Positions 1-6,736 of a stretch of DNA of 45,192 bases are shown here, piece by piece. How positions within the stretch are numbered: position 1 is the stretch's first letter; each line of letters begins with the position of its first letter. The notes under the pieces are model-generated. The model was not told the DNA's origin. It saw nothing but the letters and a program-made list of their open reading frames with translations, and did not search any database. The stretch is from assembly GCA_902777325.1 (NCBI GenBank), contig CACYTH010000016.1:1-45192 (forward strand), given 5' to 3'. The DNA is from an uncultured Coriobacteriaceae bacterium (GTDB lineage Bacteria > Actinomycetota > Coriobacteriia > Coriobacteriales > Atopobiaceae). The translations under genes and the position numbers were made by a program.

Positions 1-99
1 ATCCTGATCGTCCCGGTCGTGTGCTGCGGATTCGAGCTCGTGGATGCGCTCGACGAGACGGAGCGTGGCGATGGCGGCTTCGGAAGCACGGGAAGGTGA
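1..99 (+). CDS. 3' end of a small phage gene (partial)
   Basis: An open frame enters from the left edge and stops at 97-99. The visible 32 residues begin with a hydrophobic run (ILIVPVVCC) and end in a Gly-rich tail, as in the C-terminus of a small membrane protein. Its start is outside the window, so no function can be given. The next small gene starts seven bases after the stop, which fits the tightly packed early operon downstream. It could be a chance open frame. Confidence 0.4.
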   Translation: MLIVPVVCCGFELVDALDETERGDGGFGSTGR

Positions 100-105
100 T
101 GGAAG

Positions 106-270
106 ATGATCTGGCCCTACATTGCCGCAACCGTGCTCTTCGTCGTGATGCTCTGCTTTCTCGCGGTCATGAGCCGCGTGCCGACGCCAGCATTGGTGGC
201 CTTTAACCTCGCGGCGCTGCTTTGGCTCCTTGCCCTAGGCGGCCTGGTGCTTGAGGGGTGGTGCGCATGA
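106..270 (+). CDS. Small two-helix membrane protein, 54 aa
   Basis: The ATG at 106 follows a purine-rich ribosome site (ggaag). The product has two hydrophobic segments, at about residues 4-22 and 28-48, joined by a short polar turn (SRVPTP). It is therefore a likely inner-membrane hairpin. The stop at 268-270 overlaps the ATG of the next gene at 267 (ATGA), indicating translational coupling within the early phage operon. I do not recognise a family. Its place among early genes does not distinguish a superinfection-exclusion role from other small membrane proteins. Confidence 0.6.
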   Translation: MIWPYIAATVLFVVMLCFLAVMSRVPTPALVAFNLAALLWLLALGGLVLEGWCA

Positions 271-551
271 CAACGGGCGAGCTGCGCAGGATGGCCGAGC
301 TTTGGGCGGGGGCCATGCCCGTGAAGCAGATAGCGCGCGAGATGGGGTACAGCCCGAACACCGTCAGGTGGTGGGCGCATCGTAGGCGTGACCTGTTTCC
401 CGTGCGGAGCAGGAAGTTCGCGCAGCAAGAGCGCGACGAGTGGGCCGACAGGTTCATCGACGGCGAGCTTACCGCCGAGGAGTGCGCGCGCCGTGCCGGA
501 TGCACGGCATGGACGGTCTACAAGTGGGCGCGGGAGAGGAGGGCGCAGTGA
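267..551 (+). CDS. Tandem helix-turn-helix protein, 94 aa
   Basis: The chosen ATG at 267 lies behind gaggggtgg; an upstream in-frame GTG at 258 is possible. The protein shows two helix-turn-helix units: residues about 17-38 (IAREMGYSPNTVRWW) and about 69-89 (CARRAGCTAWTVYKWA), separated by a basic and acidic linker. This resembles phage DNA-binding adaptors and small-terminase or transposase-type HTH pairs. Given its early position and coupling to neighbours on both sides, a regulatory DNA-binding role is likely (inference). Confidence 0.7.
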   Translation: MTTGELRRMAELWAGAMPVKQIAREMGYSPNTVRWWAHRRRDLFPVRSRKFAQQERDEWADRFIDGELTAEECARRAGCTAWTVYKWARERRAQ

Positions 552-778
552 CGCCGACGGAGAGGGCGCGCCGCAGCGACGCGCTGTACTACGACACCGA
601 GAGCGTGGCACGGCGCTGCCTGTGCGACATGATCGCCAACCGCGAGAGCGACCTAGAGGACGCGAGGGCGGAGAACGCCAAGCTGCATGAGCTGGTGGAC
701 TACATGACGCCCATTGCGTGGTACGCGGCGAGCGAGCGCGAGCGCGACGACATGCGCGAGCTGGGGGTGGTCGAATGA
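548..778 (+). CDS. Small coiled-coil protein with AENAKL module, 76 aa
   Basis: The GTG at 548 overlaps the stop of the preceding gene (GTGA) and follows gagaggaggg. The first third is charged and carries two cysteines. The middle is a heptad helix around residues 35-50 with the core DARAENAKLHELV, and the tail is rich in Arg/Glu and ends RELGVVE. The same AENAKLREL core and RELG(V/I)E tail recur in neighbouring genes at 775, 1262 and 1603. No catalytic motif is visible. Function is unknown; a dimerising early phage protein is the most that can be said. Confidence 0.6.
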   Translation: MTPTERARRSDALYYDTESVARRCLCDMIANRESDLEDARAENAKLHELVDYMTPIAWYAASERERDDMRELGVVE

Positions 779-1065
779 GCGACGTGATAACCGTGCTGGC
801 GATGGAGGCCAACGACAAGACGATGCAGATTGCGCGGCTCAAGGCAGAGAACGCAAAGCTGCGCGAGCAGGGCGCACGTCTCTTCGACAAGACGTTGGAG
901 CTGGGAACCGACAACGCCAAGCTGCGGGAGCTGGCGCTCGGCCTGAAATGGTGCAGCGAGAACTATGGATGCGAGAACTTGTGTCCACTCTACGACAAGT
1001 CCGAACCAGAGCATTGCCGCGAGGAGCGACTTCTGCGTGAGCTGGGAATCGAGGTAGATGGATGA
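775..1065 (+). CDS. Small coiled-coil protein with two AKLRE modules, 96 aa
   Basis: The ATG at 775 overlaps the previous stop (ATGA). The N-terminal half is one long predicted helix with two copies of the module: KAENAKLREQ at about 24-33 and TDNAKLREL at about 45-53. It is followed by a Cys/His segment (C-x6-C-x3-C, then EHC) that could bind zinc, and a tail REERLLRELGIEVDG like that of its upstream neighbour. It is translationally coupled on both sides. No known family was recognised; it is probably a paralogue within the small-protein cassette. Confidence 0.6.
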   Translation: MSDVITVLAMEANDKTMQIARLKAENAKLREQGARLFDKTLELGTDNAKLRELALGLKWCSENYGCENLCPLYDKSEPEHCREERLLRELGIEVDG

Positions 1066-1265
1066 AAACGACAATCATCACCTGCGACATCTGCGGCGCA
1101 CCCATCGGCATGAACGGCGGGAGCGTAGACCTTCATGCACATGACGTTGCAAAGGCGGTTATAGCCACGTATCCACCGAAAAGGGTTGGCGTCTACGACC
1201 TTTGTGCTGAGTGCCGCGACGAGCTGGCGGCTTGGATTCGCAAGCGCAAGGAGGTGGACTCATGA
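1062..1265 (+). CDS. Zinc-ribbon-like small protein, 67 aa
   Basis: The start overlaps the previous stop (ATGA at 1062). Two CxxC pairs are visible, TCDICG at about residues 8-13 and LCAEC at about 48-52. They are separated by some 36 residues, as in a small treble-clef or zinc ribbon. Between them lies LHAHDVAKAVIATY, an amphipathic helix. Short phage proteins of this form often bind nucleic acid or protein partners, but no family was assigned. The C-terminus is basic (WIRKRK). Confidence 0.6.
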   Translation: MKTTIITCDICGAPIGMNGGSVDLHAHDVAKAVIATYPPKRVGVYDLCAECRDELAAWIRKRKEVDS

Positions 1266-1606
1266 GCATGCTGTCAGTGCAGGTGGACGAGCTGCGCGAG
1301 CTTGCAACTAGGTATGACGAGCTTCAAGTCGGTGCGGTAAAGGCAGTCAAAATGCCTTCGAATATGGGTTCTATTCTACGCGACGCAGCCGACACCATCT
1401 GGCAGCTCCGCGATGACTTGCAGCGGGCGCACCGCGAGAAAGCAAAGCTGCGGATGTTCATAGACCTAAAGGAGACGTGCTGGAAGTATGTTGGCTGGTG
1501 CGACGAATGCCCATACAACGGCGTAGATGATGAGCACGATGACTGTAACTGCACGGTACGGGAGAAGGTTAACTCGCTGGCACGCGAGCTGGGGGTGGAG
1601 CTGTGA
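1262..1606 (+). CDS. Small coiled-coil protein, 114 aa
   Basis: The start ATG at 1262 overlaps the preceding stop and follows aaggaggtgg, a strong ribosome site. The protein begins with a helix (VDELRELATRYDELQ) and then has a second helix carrying REKAKLRMF, a variant of the AENAKLREL module of its neighbours. A cysteine cluster follows (CWKYVGWCDEC and CNC, residues about 76-99), and it ends VNSLARELGVEL, matching the tails of the genes at 548 and 775. This architecture suggests a helical dimer with a metal-binding knob. Function unknown. Confidence 0.6.
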   Translation: MSMLSVQVDELRELATRYDELQVGAVKAVKMPSNMGSILRDAADTIWQLRDDLQRAHREKAKLRMFIDLKETCWKYVGWCDECPYNGVDDEHDDCNCTVREKVNSLARELGVEL

Positions 1607-1995
1607 TAGAGAAGCCAGAGCAGTACTACGACACGAGGCGTCACCAGCTCTACTACCAGTGGCGCGAGAGCGAGTACTTCTCCCATCAGGAGCCTATATA
1701 CGACCGCACGAGGGAGTACATCGAATCACTGGAAGCCGAGAACGCCAAGCTGCGGGAGTTGGTCAGCGACGAGCAGCCCTTCTGGCACAGGATGGCCGAC
1801 GAGGAGCCGAGCGACGAGAAAGGCAAGTACCTGCTTGTCGGCAAACGCGGGGGCATGTACCTGGCGAACGGGTTCCACGTCTGGGAGCACAGCGGGCGCA
1901 AGAGCTTCTACATCCCGAACAACCGCAGCGGATACGTGGACTTCGACAAAGTCAAAGCGTGGGCCGTGGTGCCCGAAATGGAGGTAGAGCAATGA
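1603..1995 (+). CDS. DUF551-like small phage protein, 130 aa
   Basis: The GTG at 1603 overlaps the previous stop. The N-terminal 45 residues are rich in Tyr, Arg and Glu and end in the shared module EAENAKLRELV. The C-terminal part, from about residue 55, has the layout of DUF551: a start around PFWHRM, then GKYLLVG, a Trp-containing strand, and a final W-AVVP motif. DUF551 proteins are common in phage early regions and have no established biochemical role. Here the domain is fused to the local coiled-coil module, suggesting oligomerisation through the helix. Confidence 0.6.
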   Translation: MIEKPEQYYDTRRHQLYYQWRESEYFSHQEPIYDRTREYIESLEAENAKLRELVSDEQPFWHRMADEEPSDEKGKYLLVGKRGGMYLANGFHVWEHSGRKSFYIPNNRSGYVDFDKVKAWAVVPEMEVEQ

Positions 1996-2081
1996 GCGCA
2001 TTCATCTGCGGCTTGCTGCTCGGCGGCACGCTGGGCGCTGTGGCCGTGTGCATCGTGGCGATTGGGAGGTACGGGGGATGA
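1992..2081 (+). CDS. Single-pass micro-protein, 29 aa
   Basis: The ATG at 1992 overlaps the preceding stop and follows ggaggtagag. The predicted peptide is almost wholly one transmembrane helix (FICGLLLGGTLGAVAVCIVAI) ending in a short positively charged tail. Its own stop (2079-2081) overlaps the next start (2078), so it sits in the coupled chain like its neighbours. The good ribosome site and coupling on both sides support translation in spite of its size. Its function is unknown. Confidence 0.5.
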   Translation: MSAFICGLLLGGTLGAVAVCIVAIGRYGG

Positions 2082-2509
2082 CAGCGACCGAGAAGCTGCG
2101 CCGTCTGCTGGACGAGCGCGGGGTGGAGTACCGCACGCACGGAACGACTGACAGAACGTGGTTTGAAGTCGGGAACATCTCTTGGTGCGTTATCGAGAGA
2201 GAGAACGGGAACCTCACGGCTAACGCGGTGTTTCTCACCCCCGAACAGGCCATCGCCGCCACGCTTGGTTCGTGCAACTGTTCGGACAATTGCACGAACA
2301 GTGGACGAACGGGGACGTGCTATGACACTGGCGAGAGCCGCATCTTCCATTGTTCGGAGTGCGGCCTAGGGCTGGATGACGTCTTTATCGATGACGAGGA
2401 GTATTACCCGTTTGCTGACTTCCCTCGCTTCTGCCCGTGTTGTGGAGCAAAAGTCGTAGAACCTACGACAAATGACGTAGGTGCGGAGGTGACCGATGGA
2501 CGACCATAG
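2078..2509 (+). CDS. Zinc-ribbon early phage protein, 143 aa
   Basis: The ATG at 2078 overlaps the previous stop. The N-terminus (TATEKLRRLLDERGVEY) is a helix followed by a small beta domain ending TPEQAIAATLG. This form is seen in hypothetical proteins of prophages of Coriobacteriia (recollection of family appearance, not a search). The C-terminal half holds a zinc ribbon with HCSECG at about 94-99 and FCPCCG at about 122-127, plus an extra Cys-rich stretch (CNCSDNC). The end overlaps the primase-helicase start by 14 bases. It may act with DNA-processing proteins; no function is assigned. Confidence 0.6.
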   Translation: MTATEKLRRLLDERGVEYRTHGTTDRTWFEVGNISWCVIERENGNLTANAVFLTPEQAIAATLGSCNCSDNCTNSGRTGTCYDTGESRIFHCSECGLGLDDVFIDDEEYYPFADFPRFCPCCGAKVVEPTTNDVGAEVTDGRP

Positions 2510-4604
2510 CGACCTCGCGCAGGCGCTCGACTTCATCGACCCGTCCACGCTGGACTACCAGGATTGGGTCAACGTGGGCATGGCCATCCACGAGAGCGGA
2601 CTTCCCGTCGAGCTGTGGGATTCGTGGTCGCAGAGAGACTACCGCCGATACCACGAGGGCGAGTGCGCGAGCAAGTGGAAGGGCTTCGGCCACGGGATGG
2701 ACCGCGTGCGCAGCGGGACCATCGTGACCATGGCCAAGGCGAACGGCTGGGTGCCGCGAGGTTCGGTCGAGGACCGCGCGATAGGCTGGGACGACGAGGT
2801 CATTCTTGGTCCAGACCCGACATGGGTGGAGCCGACGGAGATCACCGCGTCCGGCAAGCCGCCAACCACACAGCTCTACGAGTACATCCAGGCTTTGTTC
2901 GACGATGACGACTGGGTGGGATACGTGACCGAGTCCTACGTCAAGGACGGGCGCACCGTGCCCAAGAACGCCGGCCACCAGCGCAAGGCCGGCGAGCTTC
3001 TGGCCGAGCTCGCGAAGACCGACCACCTGGACTACGCCATCGGCGACTGGAACAGGGACGCCGGAGCATGGATCCGCTTCAACCCGCTCGACGGCAAGGG
3101 CTACGGCAACGCGAACGTGACCGAGTTCCGCTACGCGCTGGTCGAGTCGGACGAGCTTCCCATCGAGAAGCAGAAGCCGATGGTAGAGGCGATGAACCTG
3201 CCGTGCGCGGCCATCGTGTCAAGTGGCGGCAAGTCAGTGCACGCGATCGTGAGAATCGACGCGGGGAACGACTACGGCCTGTACCGCAAGAGGGTGGAGC
3301 GGCTGTACGCCTACTGCAGGGCGCACGGCTTCGAGCCCGACACCCAGAACAAGAACCCGTCGCGGCTGTCGAGGATGCCAGGCGTGACCAGGGGAGAGCA
3401 GACGCAGGAGCTGCTCGCCGTGGGAGTCGGCGCGGAGTCGTGGCAGGCGTGGGAGGAGTGGGTCGCGGAGTCCGAGGACGACCTGCCGGACGCCGAGAGC
3501 CTGTATGACCGCATACGCAAGGCTGAGCCATTATCGCAACCAATCATCGGCACGGAGGAGCGCGGACTGCTCAGGCGCGGGCACAAGATGCTCGTGCAAG
3601 GACCGTCGAAGGCGGGAAAGTCCATGCTGCTCATCGAGCTCGCAATTGCCATGGCAACCGGATCGGACTGGCTTGGCTACCCGTGCAGCCGTGGTCGCGT
3701 GCTCTACGTCAACCTCGAGATAGACCCGCCGTCGCTCGACTGCAGGTTCAGGAAGGTGGCGGACGACGTGCTCACGAAGGGTACCGATGGCGATGGATGG
3801 ATGCGCAACGTCGACGTCTGGAACCTTCGCGGCAAGTCATCGCCCATGGACGTACTGGCGCCAAGGCTCATACGAAGGATGGCCGGCAAGGGCTATTCCA
3901 TGGTCATCATCGACCCGCTCTACAAGGTCATCACCGGCGACGAGAACAGCGCTTCCGAGATGGCCGCATTCTGCAACCAGTTCGACAAGGTCGCGGCTCA
4001 GACAGGCGCGTCGGTGGTGTACTGCCACCATCACAGCAAGGGATTCCAGGGCGCGAAGAGGGCCATCGACCGGGGGAGCGGTTCCGGCGTGTTCGGCCGC
4101 GACCCTGACGCGATCCTCGACGTGGCGCCGCTCGAGGTACCAGAGAAACGCGAGAGGGAGCTTGGGACGACCACATGCTGGCGCGTGTCGGTGACGCTGC
4201 GCGAGTTCGCACCGCCGAGCCCGATTGACCTGTACTACAGGTACCCGGTGCACGTTCTCGACCATGCTGGCAAGCTCGCGAAGCTCAAGGTCGAGGGCGA
4301 GGACCCGTACCTCAAGAACAAGGAGAAGAGGGACCAGGCGCGCAGGGAGAAGGAGGAAGCCGCCCACGAGAAGATCGTCGAGATCATGCGCGAAGCCATC
4401 GAGTCGTGCGCCGCAGACGGCGTGTCGGCCACGAGGAAGAACATCCTCGAGAGGATAGCGCCGCTTGACGACAAGGCCGTCACCAAGGGCCAAGTCGAGG
4501 CGTGGACGACGCCCAAGAAGACCAAGTGGACCCCGTTCACCATGGCGAAGAACGGTGACGGACTGTCAGTCGTGGTCGAGTCAGACCAGACTGAAAATGA
4601 ATAA
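2496..4604 (+). CDS. Phage primase-helicase (PriCT-2 and RepA-like AAA ATPase), 702 aa
   Basis: Starts at 2496 behind ggaggtgacc. Residues about 10-85 match the PriCT-2 pattern (YQDWVNVGMAIH, then a conserved W and SGTIVTMAK). Residues about 120-300 look like a primase-type domain with SSGGKSVHAIVRI and NPSRLSRMPG. Residues about 355-600 form a RecA-fold ATPase with Walker A GPSKAGKS (about 369-376), Walker B MVIIDPL (about 469-475) and VVYCHHHSKG, as in the RepA/AAA_25 group. The C-terminus is charged and helical, probably for DNA or partner binding. This is the likely replication initiator and helicase of the phage. It lies just before an intergenic stretch with direct repeats (4642-4732) that could be the origin. 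Confidence 0.85.
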   Translation: MDDHSDLAQALDFIDPSTLDYQDWVNVGMAIHESGLPVELWDSWSQRDYRRYHEGECASKWKGFGHGMDRVRSGTIVTMAKANGWVPRGSVEDRAIGWDDEVILGPDPTWVEPTEITASGKPPTTQLYEYIQALFDDDDWVGYVTESYVKDGRTVPKNAGHQRKAGELLAELAKTDHLDYAIGDWNRDAGAWIRFNPLDGKGYGNANVTEFRYALVESDELPIEKQKPMVEAMNLPCAAIVSSGGKSVHAIVRIDAGNDYGLYRKRVERLYAYCRAHGFEPDTQNKNPSRLSRMPGVTRGEQTQELLAVGVGAESWQAWEEWVAESEDDLPDAESLYDRIRKAEPLSQPIIGTEERGLLRRGHKMLVQGPSKAGKSMLLIELAIAMATGSDWLGYPCSRGRVLYVNLEIDPPSLDCRFRKVADDVLTKGTDGDGWMRNVDVWNLRGKSSPMDVLAPRLIRRMAGKGYSMVIIDPLYKVITGDENSASEMAAFCNQFDKVAAQTGASVVYCHHHSKGFQGAKRAIDRGSGSGVFGRDPDAILDVAPLEVPEKRERELGTTTCWRVSVTLREFAPPSPIDLYYRYPVHVLDHAGKLAKLKVEGEDPYLKNKEKRDQARREKEEAAHEKIVEIMREAIESCAADGVSATRKNILERIAPLDDKAVTKGQVEAWTTPKKTKWTPFTMAKNGDGLSVVVESDQTENE

Positions 4605-4863
4605 AACCGAGACCAAAATGTATAACGGTGCGACCTCGCGCTTCTGGAAATTTGCAGACGCGCGAGGTGCGTCGGAATTCTGGAAATTTGCAGACGCGAG
4701 ACTCGCGCCGCAACCCCTTACTACGTAAGGGTGTTCGCACCCCCTGCACGCGAGGGTGGCGTTAGGCACGCTCGTGCGAAAAGCACGCACGAGCTTTGCG
4801 TGCATAACCGCAAGCCACACCACCCCGCGCCGTGCTCACGGACAACGACCAAGGAGACAGACC
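4605..4863 (+). other. Intergenic stretch after the replication gene; possible origin or control region
   Basis: About 260 bases lack a convincing gene. They contain a 21-base direct repeat at 4642-4662 and 4678-4698, an inverted repeat cccttac-tac-gtaaggg at 4716-4732, and a ribosome site just before 4864. Open frames crossing it encode the repeats in low-complexity form and look spurious. The location directly downstream of a replication protein fits an origin or an operator, but nothing here proves either. Confidence 0.35.
4642..4698 (+). repeat. Two-copy 21-bp direct repeat (iteron-like)
   Basis: Copies lie at 4642-4662 and 4678-4698 and are identical over the 21 bases beginning ttctggaaatttgcag. 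Their centres are 36 bases apart, between three and four helical turns. The core is clearly more A/T-rich than the surrounding phage DNA. Iterons bound by replication initiators look like this, and the initiator-type gene is immediately upstream. Two copies are few, so an operator is an equal alternative. Confidence 0.5.
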
Positions 4864-5058
4864 ATGAGCAAGTCAATCATCACGACTGCGACGTTCGACA
4901 AGATCCTCGTCGCGAAGGACAAGGCGACCGTAACGCTGACCATGGGACCGGAGATGCTCTACCTCGCGCCGCAGATGGCGACCATGGCGGGCGAGGAGGT
5001 TCTCGTCTCGATCGCGCGCACGCAGGAGCGCTTGCCGCTGGACGGCTCCGATGAGTAG
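4864..5058 (+). CDS. Small phage protein of unknown function, 64 aa
   Basis: The ATG at 4864 has a good ribosome site (aaggagacag). The product has a predicted beta-rich start (SIITTATFDKILVAKDKATVTLTMG) and a helix after residue 35, with no motif I recognise. It ends 8 bases inside the RusA gene, so the two are probably co-translated. The size and place before a RusA resolvase are common for small recombination-associated phage genes of unknown role. Confidence 0.6.
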   Translation: MSKSIITTATFDKILVAKDKATVTLTMGPEMLYLAPQMATMAGEEVLVSIARTQERLPLDGSDE

Positions 5059-5509
5059 CGCGGCTACCGCAGGCGCGGCAACGTCACCTTTCGCATGGCA
5101 GACGTTCATGGCGATGAATCCGCCGAAGACGACGCACAACGACCTATGCGTGCGCAGGCACACGAGCGGACACCACTTCATCGGCAAGAGCGACCGGCTG
5201 CTTAGGGCCGAGGACGCCATCTGCGCGAGGGTCAGGCCGTCGGCGCCGTCGAGTCCCATGGGCGGCAGGCTCAGGGCCAAGGTCACGTGGTGCTTCCCGA
5301 CCAACGGGACGCACGAGGACGGAGAGCCCATGGACGAGGTGCCGGACCTCGACAACCTCGCGAAGACGTTCCTCGACTGCCTGAAGCGCTGCAAGGTGAT
5401 AGAGGACGACGCGCTGATCGTCGAGGAGCACCTGACCAAGGTCTGGAGCGACCCGTGCGGCATCTTCGTCCGCATCGAGCGCATATGTGGCGCTGGCGGT
5501 GGACGATGA
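5051..5509 (+). CDS. RusA-family Holliday junction resolvase, 152 aa
   Basis: RusA enzymes are dimeric, metal-dependent nucleases that cut four-way DNA junctions during phage recombination and replication. The family signature is visible: PDLDNLAKTFLDCLK at about residues 98-112, with the two conserved aspartates and the asparagine, then IEDDALI at about 117-123 providing another acidic residue. The N-terminus carries an extension of about 20 residues rich in Ala and Thr. The start overlaps the preceding gene by 8 bases, and the stop forms ATGA with a possible micro-ORF at 5506. The typical length of 120-150 residues is met. Confidence 0.85.
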   Translation: MSSAATAGAATSPFAWQTFMAMNPPKTTHNDLCVRRHTSGHHFIGKSDRLLRAEDAICARVRPSAPSSPMGGRLRAKVTWCFPTNGTHEDGEPMDEVPDLDNLAKTFLDCLKRCKVIEDDALIVEEHLTKVWSDPCGIFVRIERICGAGGGR

Positions 5510-5592
5510 TCGTGGACGGCGCCGAGGTGTCCGCGAGGGCGTGGGCGGCGAGTCGCACGGCGGCGGGGGAGCGCCGTCGTCGGGCGGCGTGA
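5506..5592 (+). CDS. Possible 28-aa micro-ORF bridging rusA and the regulator
   Basis: An ATG at 5506 overlaps the RusA stop (ATGA), and its own stop overlaps the GTG at 5589 (GTGA). The peptide is Ala/Arg-rich with no motif. The main argument for translation is the unbroken coupling that keeps ribosomes moving from rusA into the next gene. It may exist only as a coupling leader rather than for its product. Alternatively the downstream gene starts earlier, at 5487. Confidence 0.3.
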   Translation: MIVDGAEVSARAWAASRTAAGERRRRAA

Positions 5593-5903
5593 CGAGCGAC
5601 CCGACCGCGCGCAAGGCCATGGGACGCATGGAGCAGGACGCGCGCCTGTCATGGGAGTACCAGCGCCTGGAGCGCGACATAGGCGTGGCGATCAGGGTAG
5701 TGGACGGCGCGAGGTTCGCGCTTGGTGACCCGACGGCCGACACCATCGACGCCTACTACCTCACCGACAGGCGCGTCACGTGGGAGGACGTCGCGAAGTC
5801 CCTCGGATGTGCCGTGAGCAGCTGCTACCTGAGACGCGACGTGTTCTGCGACTGGTTGGAGGACGTGGGGCTAGACGGCGCGATCGAGGGACGGTTCGTG
5901 TAA
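5589..5903 (+). CDS. Sigma-region-4-like late regulator candidate, 104 aa
   Basis: The GTG at 5589 is favoured by GTGA coupling and because codons further upstream give a low-complexity Gly/Arg extension; internal ATGs follow at 5619 and 5628. Residues about 60-90 (TDRRVTWEDVAKSLGCAVSSCYLRRDVF) form a helix-turn-helix like sigma region 4. Small HTH proteins of this size at the end of phage early operons (ArpU/RinA-like) often activate late transcription. The following 280 bases hold no gene and a terminator, which fits the early-late boundary. The family assignment is by layout only. Confidence 0.55.
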   Translation: MTSDPTARKAMGRMEQDARLSWEYQRLERDIGVAIRVVDGARFALGDPTADTIDAYYLTDRRVTWEDVAKSLGCAVSSCYLRRDVFCDWLEDVGLDGAIEGRFV

Positions 5904-6185
5904 TTTCCACGATGCGCCACAAGATGGAGTCGCTAGAGTTTTTCAGCGCTACTATGGTATGGTGCGCGGGTCTATGGTCACAAAATGGGAAAGGCCATAA
6001 GGCACCGCAAACCGAGACTTACGGGCCCTGACGTGAAGAGCGTCGGGGCCTTTCCATATACCCCGGGGTCATGTCCGATGGGTGGCACAGGAGTGGCACC
6101 TACCAAAACGGGAATCATCGGCGAGCGACGATTGATGACGTGCGCAGGGCATGGGCGTCTCGTCGGTAGCTGAGGTCTGTAGGAC
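5904..6185 (+). other. Early-late boundary, no convincing gene
   Basis: These 282 bases separate the early operon from the HNH gene. They hold a strong hairpin with a T run at 6024-6053. Upstream of it is a relatively A/T-rich stretch near 5935-5990 (gagtttttcag, tatggtatgg) where a promoter could lie. The frame 5985-6173 spans the hairpin, lacks a ribosome site and gives no recognisable protein. Confidence 0.4.
6024..6053 (+). terminator. Intrinsic terminator
   Basis: A ten-pair stem ggccctgacg / cgtcggggcc (two G-T pairs) with a 7-base loop is followed by ttt. It stands between the early operon and the HNH gene. Confidence 0.65.
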
Positions 6186-6554
6186 ATGGGGGTGCCCCAG
6201 CCCACGAGGTCCGGAAGGCAGATGCGTGCCATGGCTGGCAGATATCAGAGCGGCCACAGGTGGAGGCAGTCGGTCGCCTGGCTGAGGTCGCAGCGCAGGG
6301 GCTGCTGGATTTGCCGGGCGTTCGGCAGGCCGGACGCAATCGACTACGACCTCCCGCCGCTTGACCCAGGCGCGTTCGAGGCCGACCACCTCGTGCCGAT
6401 CTCCAAGGGTGGCAGCCCCTACGACAGGGACAACCTGGACGCGACGCATCGGGCGTGCAACAACTGGCGCAAGAGCAAGAGCGTTGCGGAGGTCCTCTCC
6501 ATCGCCCGCAGGAGCAGGGGTGTTCGCCAAGTCGAGGCGACGACCGACTGGTGA
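6186..6554 (+). CDS. HNH endonuclease, 122 aa
   Basis: HNH nucleases of this size near phage terminases support DNA packaging in several cos phages (known for the family). Visible motifs are CWIC (C40, C43), DHLVPISKGG with D67-H68, DNLDATH with N83 and H88, and C91 completing a zinc site, followed by NNWRKSK, the usual end of the fold. The ATG at 6186 has a poor ribosome site. ATG 6222 (after ggaaggc) would remove 12 residues and keep all motifs. The gene is bracketed by terminators at 6024 and 6613, so it may be transcribed on its own. Confidence 0.85.
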   Translation: MGVPQPTRSGRQMRAMAGRYQSGHRWRQSVAWLRSQRRGCWICRAFGRPDAIDYDLPPLDPGAFEADHLVPISKGGSPYDRDNLDATHRACNNWRKSKSVAEVLSIARRSRGVRQVEATTDW

Positions 6555-6612
6555 GTCCCTCGCCTGGGTACCTCGAACTGGTGACAGCTTCCGAGCGGCG
6601 CATGAGAACGAC

Positions 6613-6633
6613 AGGACCCCACCCGGGTCTTTT
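6613..6633 (+). terminator. Short intrinsic terminator
   Basis: The stem gaccc/gggtc with a five-base loop is followed by tttt. It lies between the HNH gene and the ParB-DUF4417 gene. The stem is short, so termination may be partial. Confidence 0.45.
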
Positions 6634-6736
6634 GCGGGTGAGCGCCATGGCTCCCACCCGGCACCAGAGCCGAAACCCCCGCGAGCGTTTTTCTTCAGGC
6701 GCAGAACCGAATACGGCCAGCTCGGAGGTGGTGCAG

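Noticed and set aside
5985..6173. 62-codon frame between the early and late modules
   Set aside because: No ribosome site, crosses a strong terminator hairpin, and the product has no domain or sensible composition.
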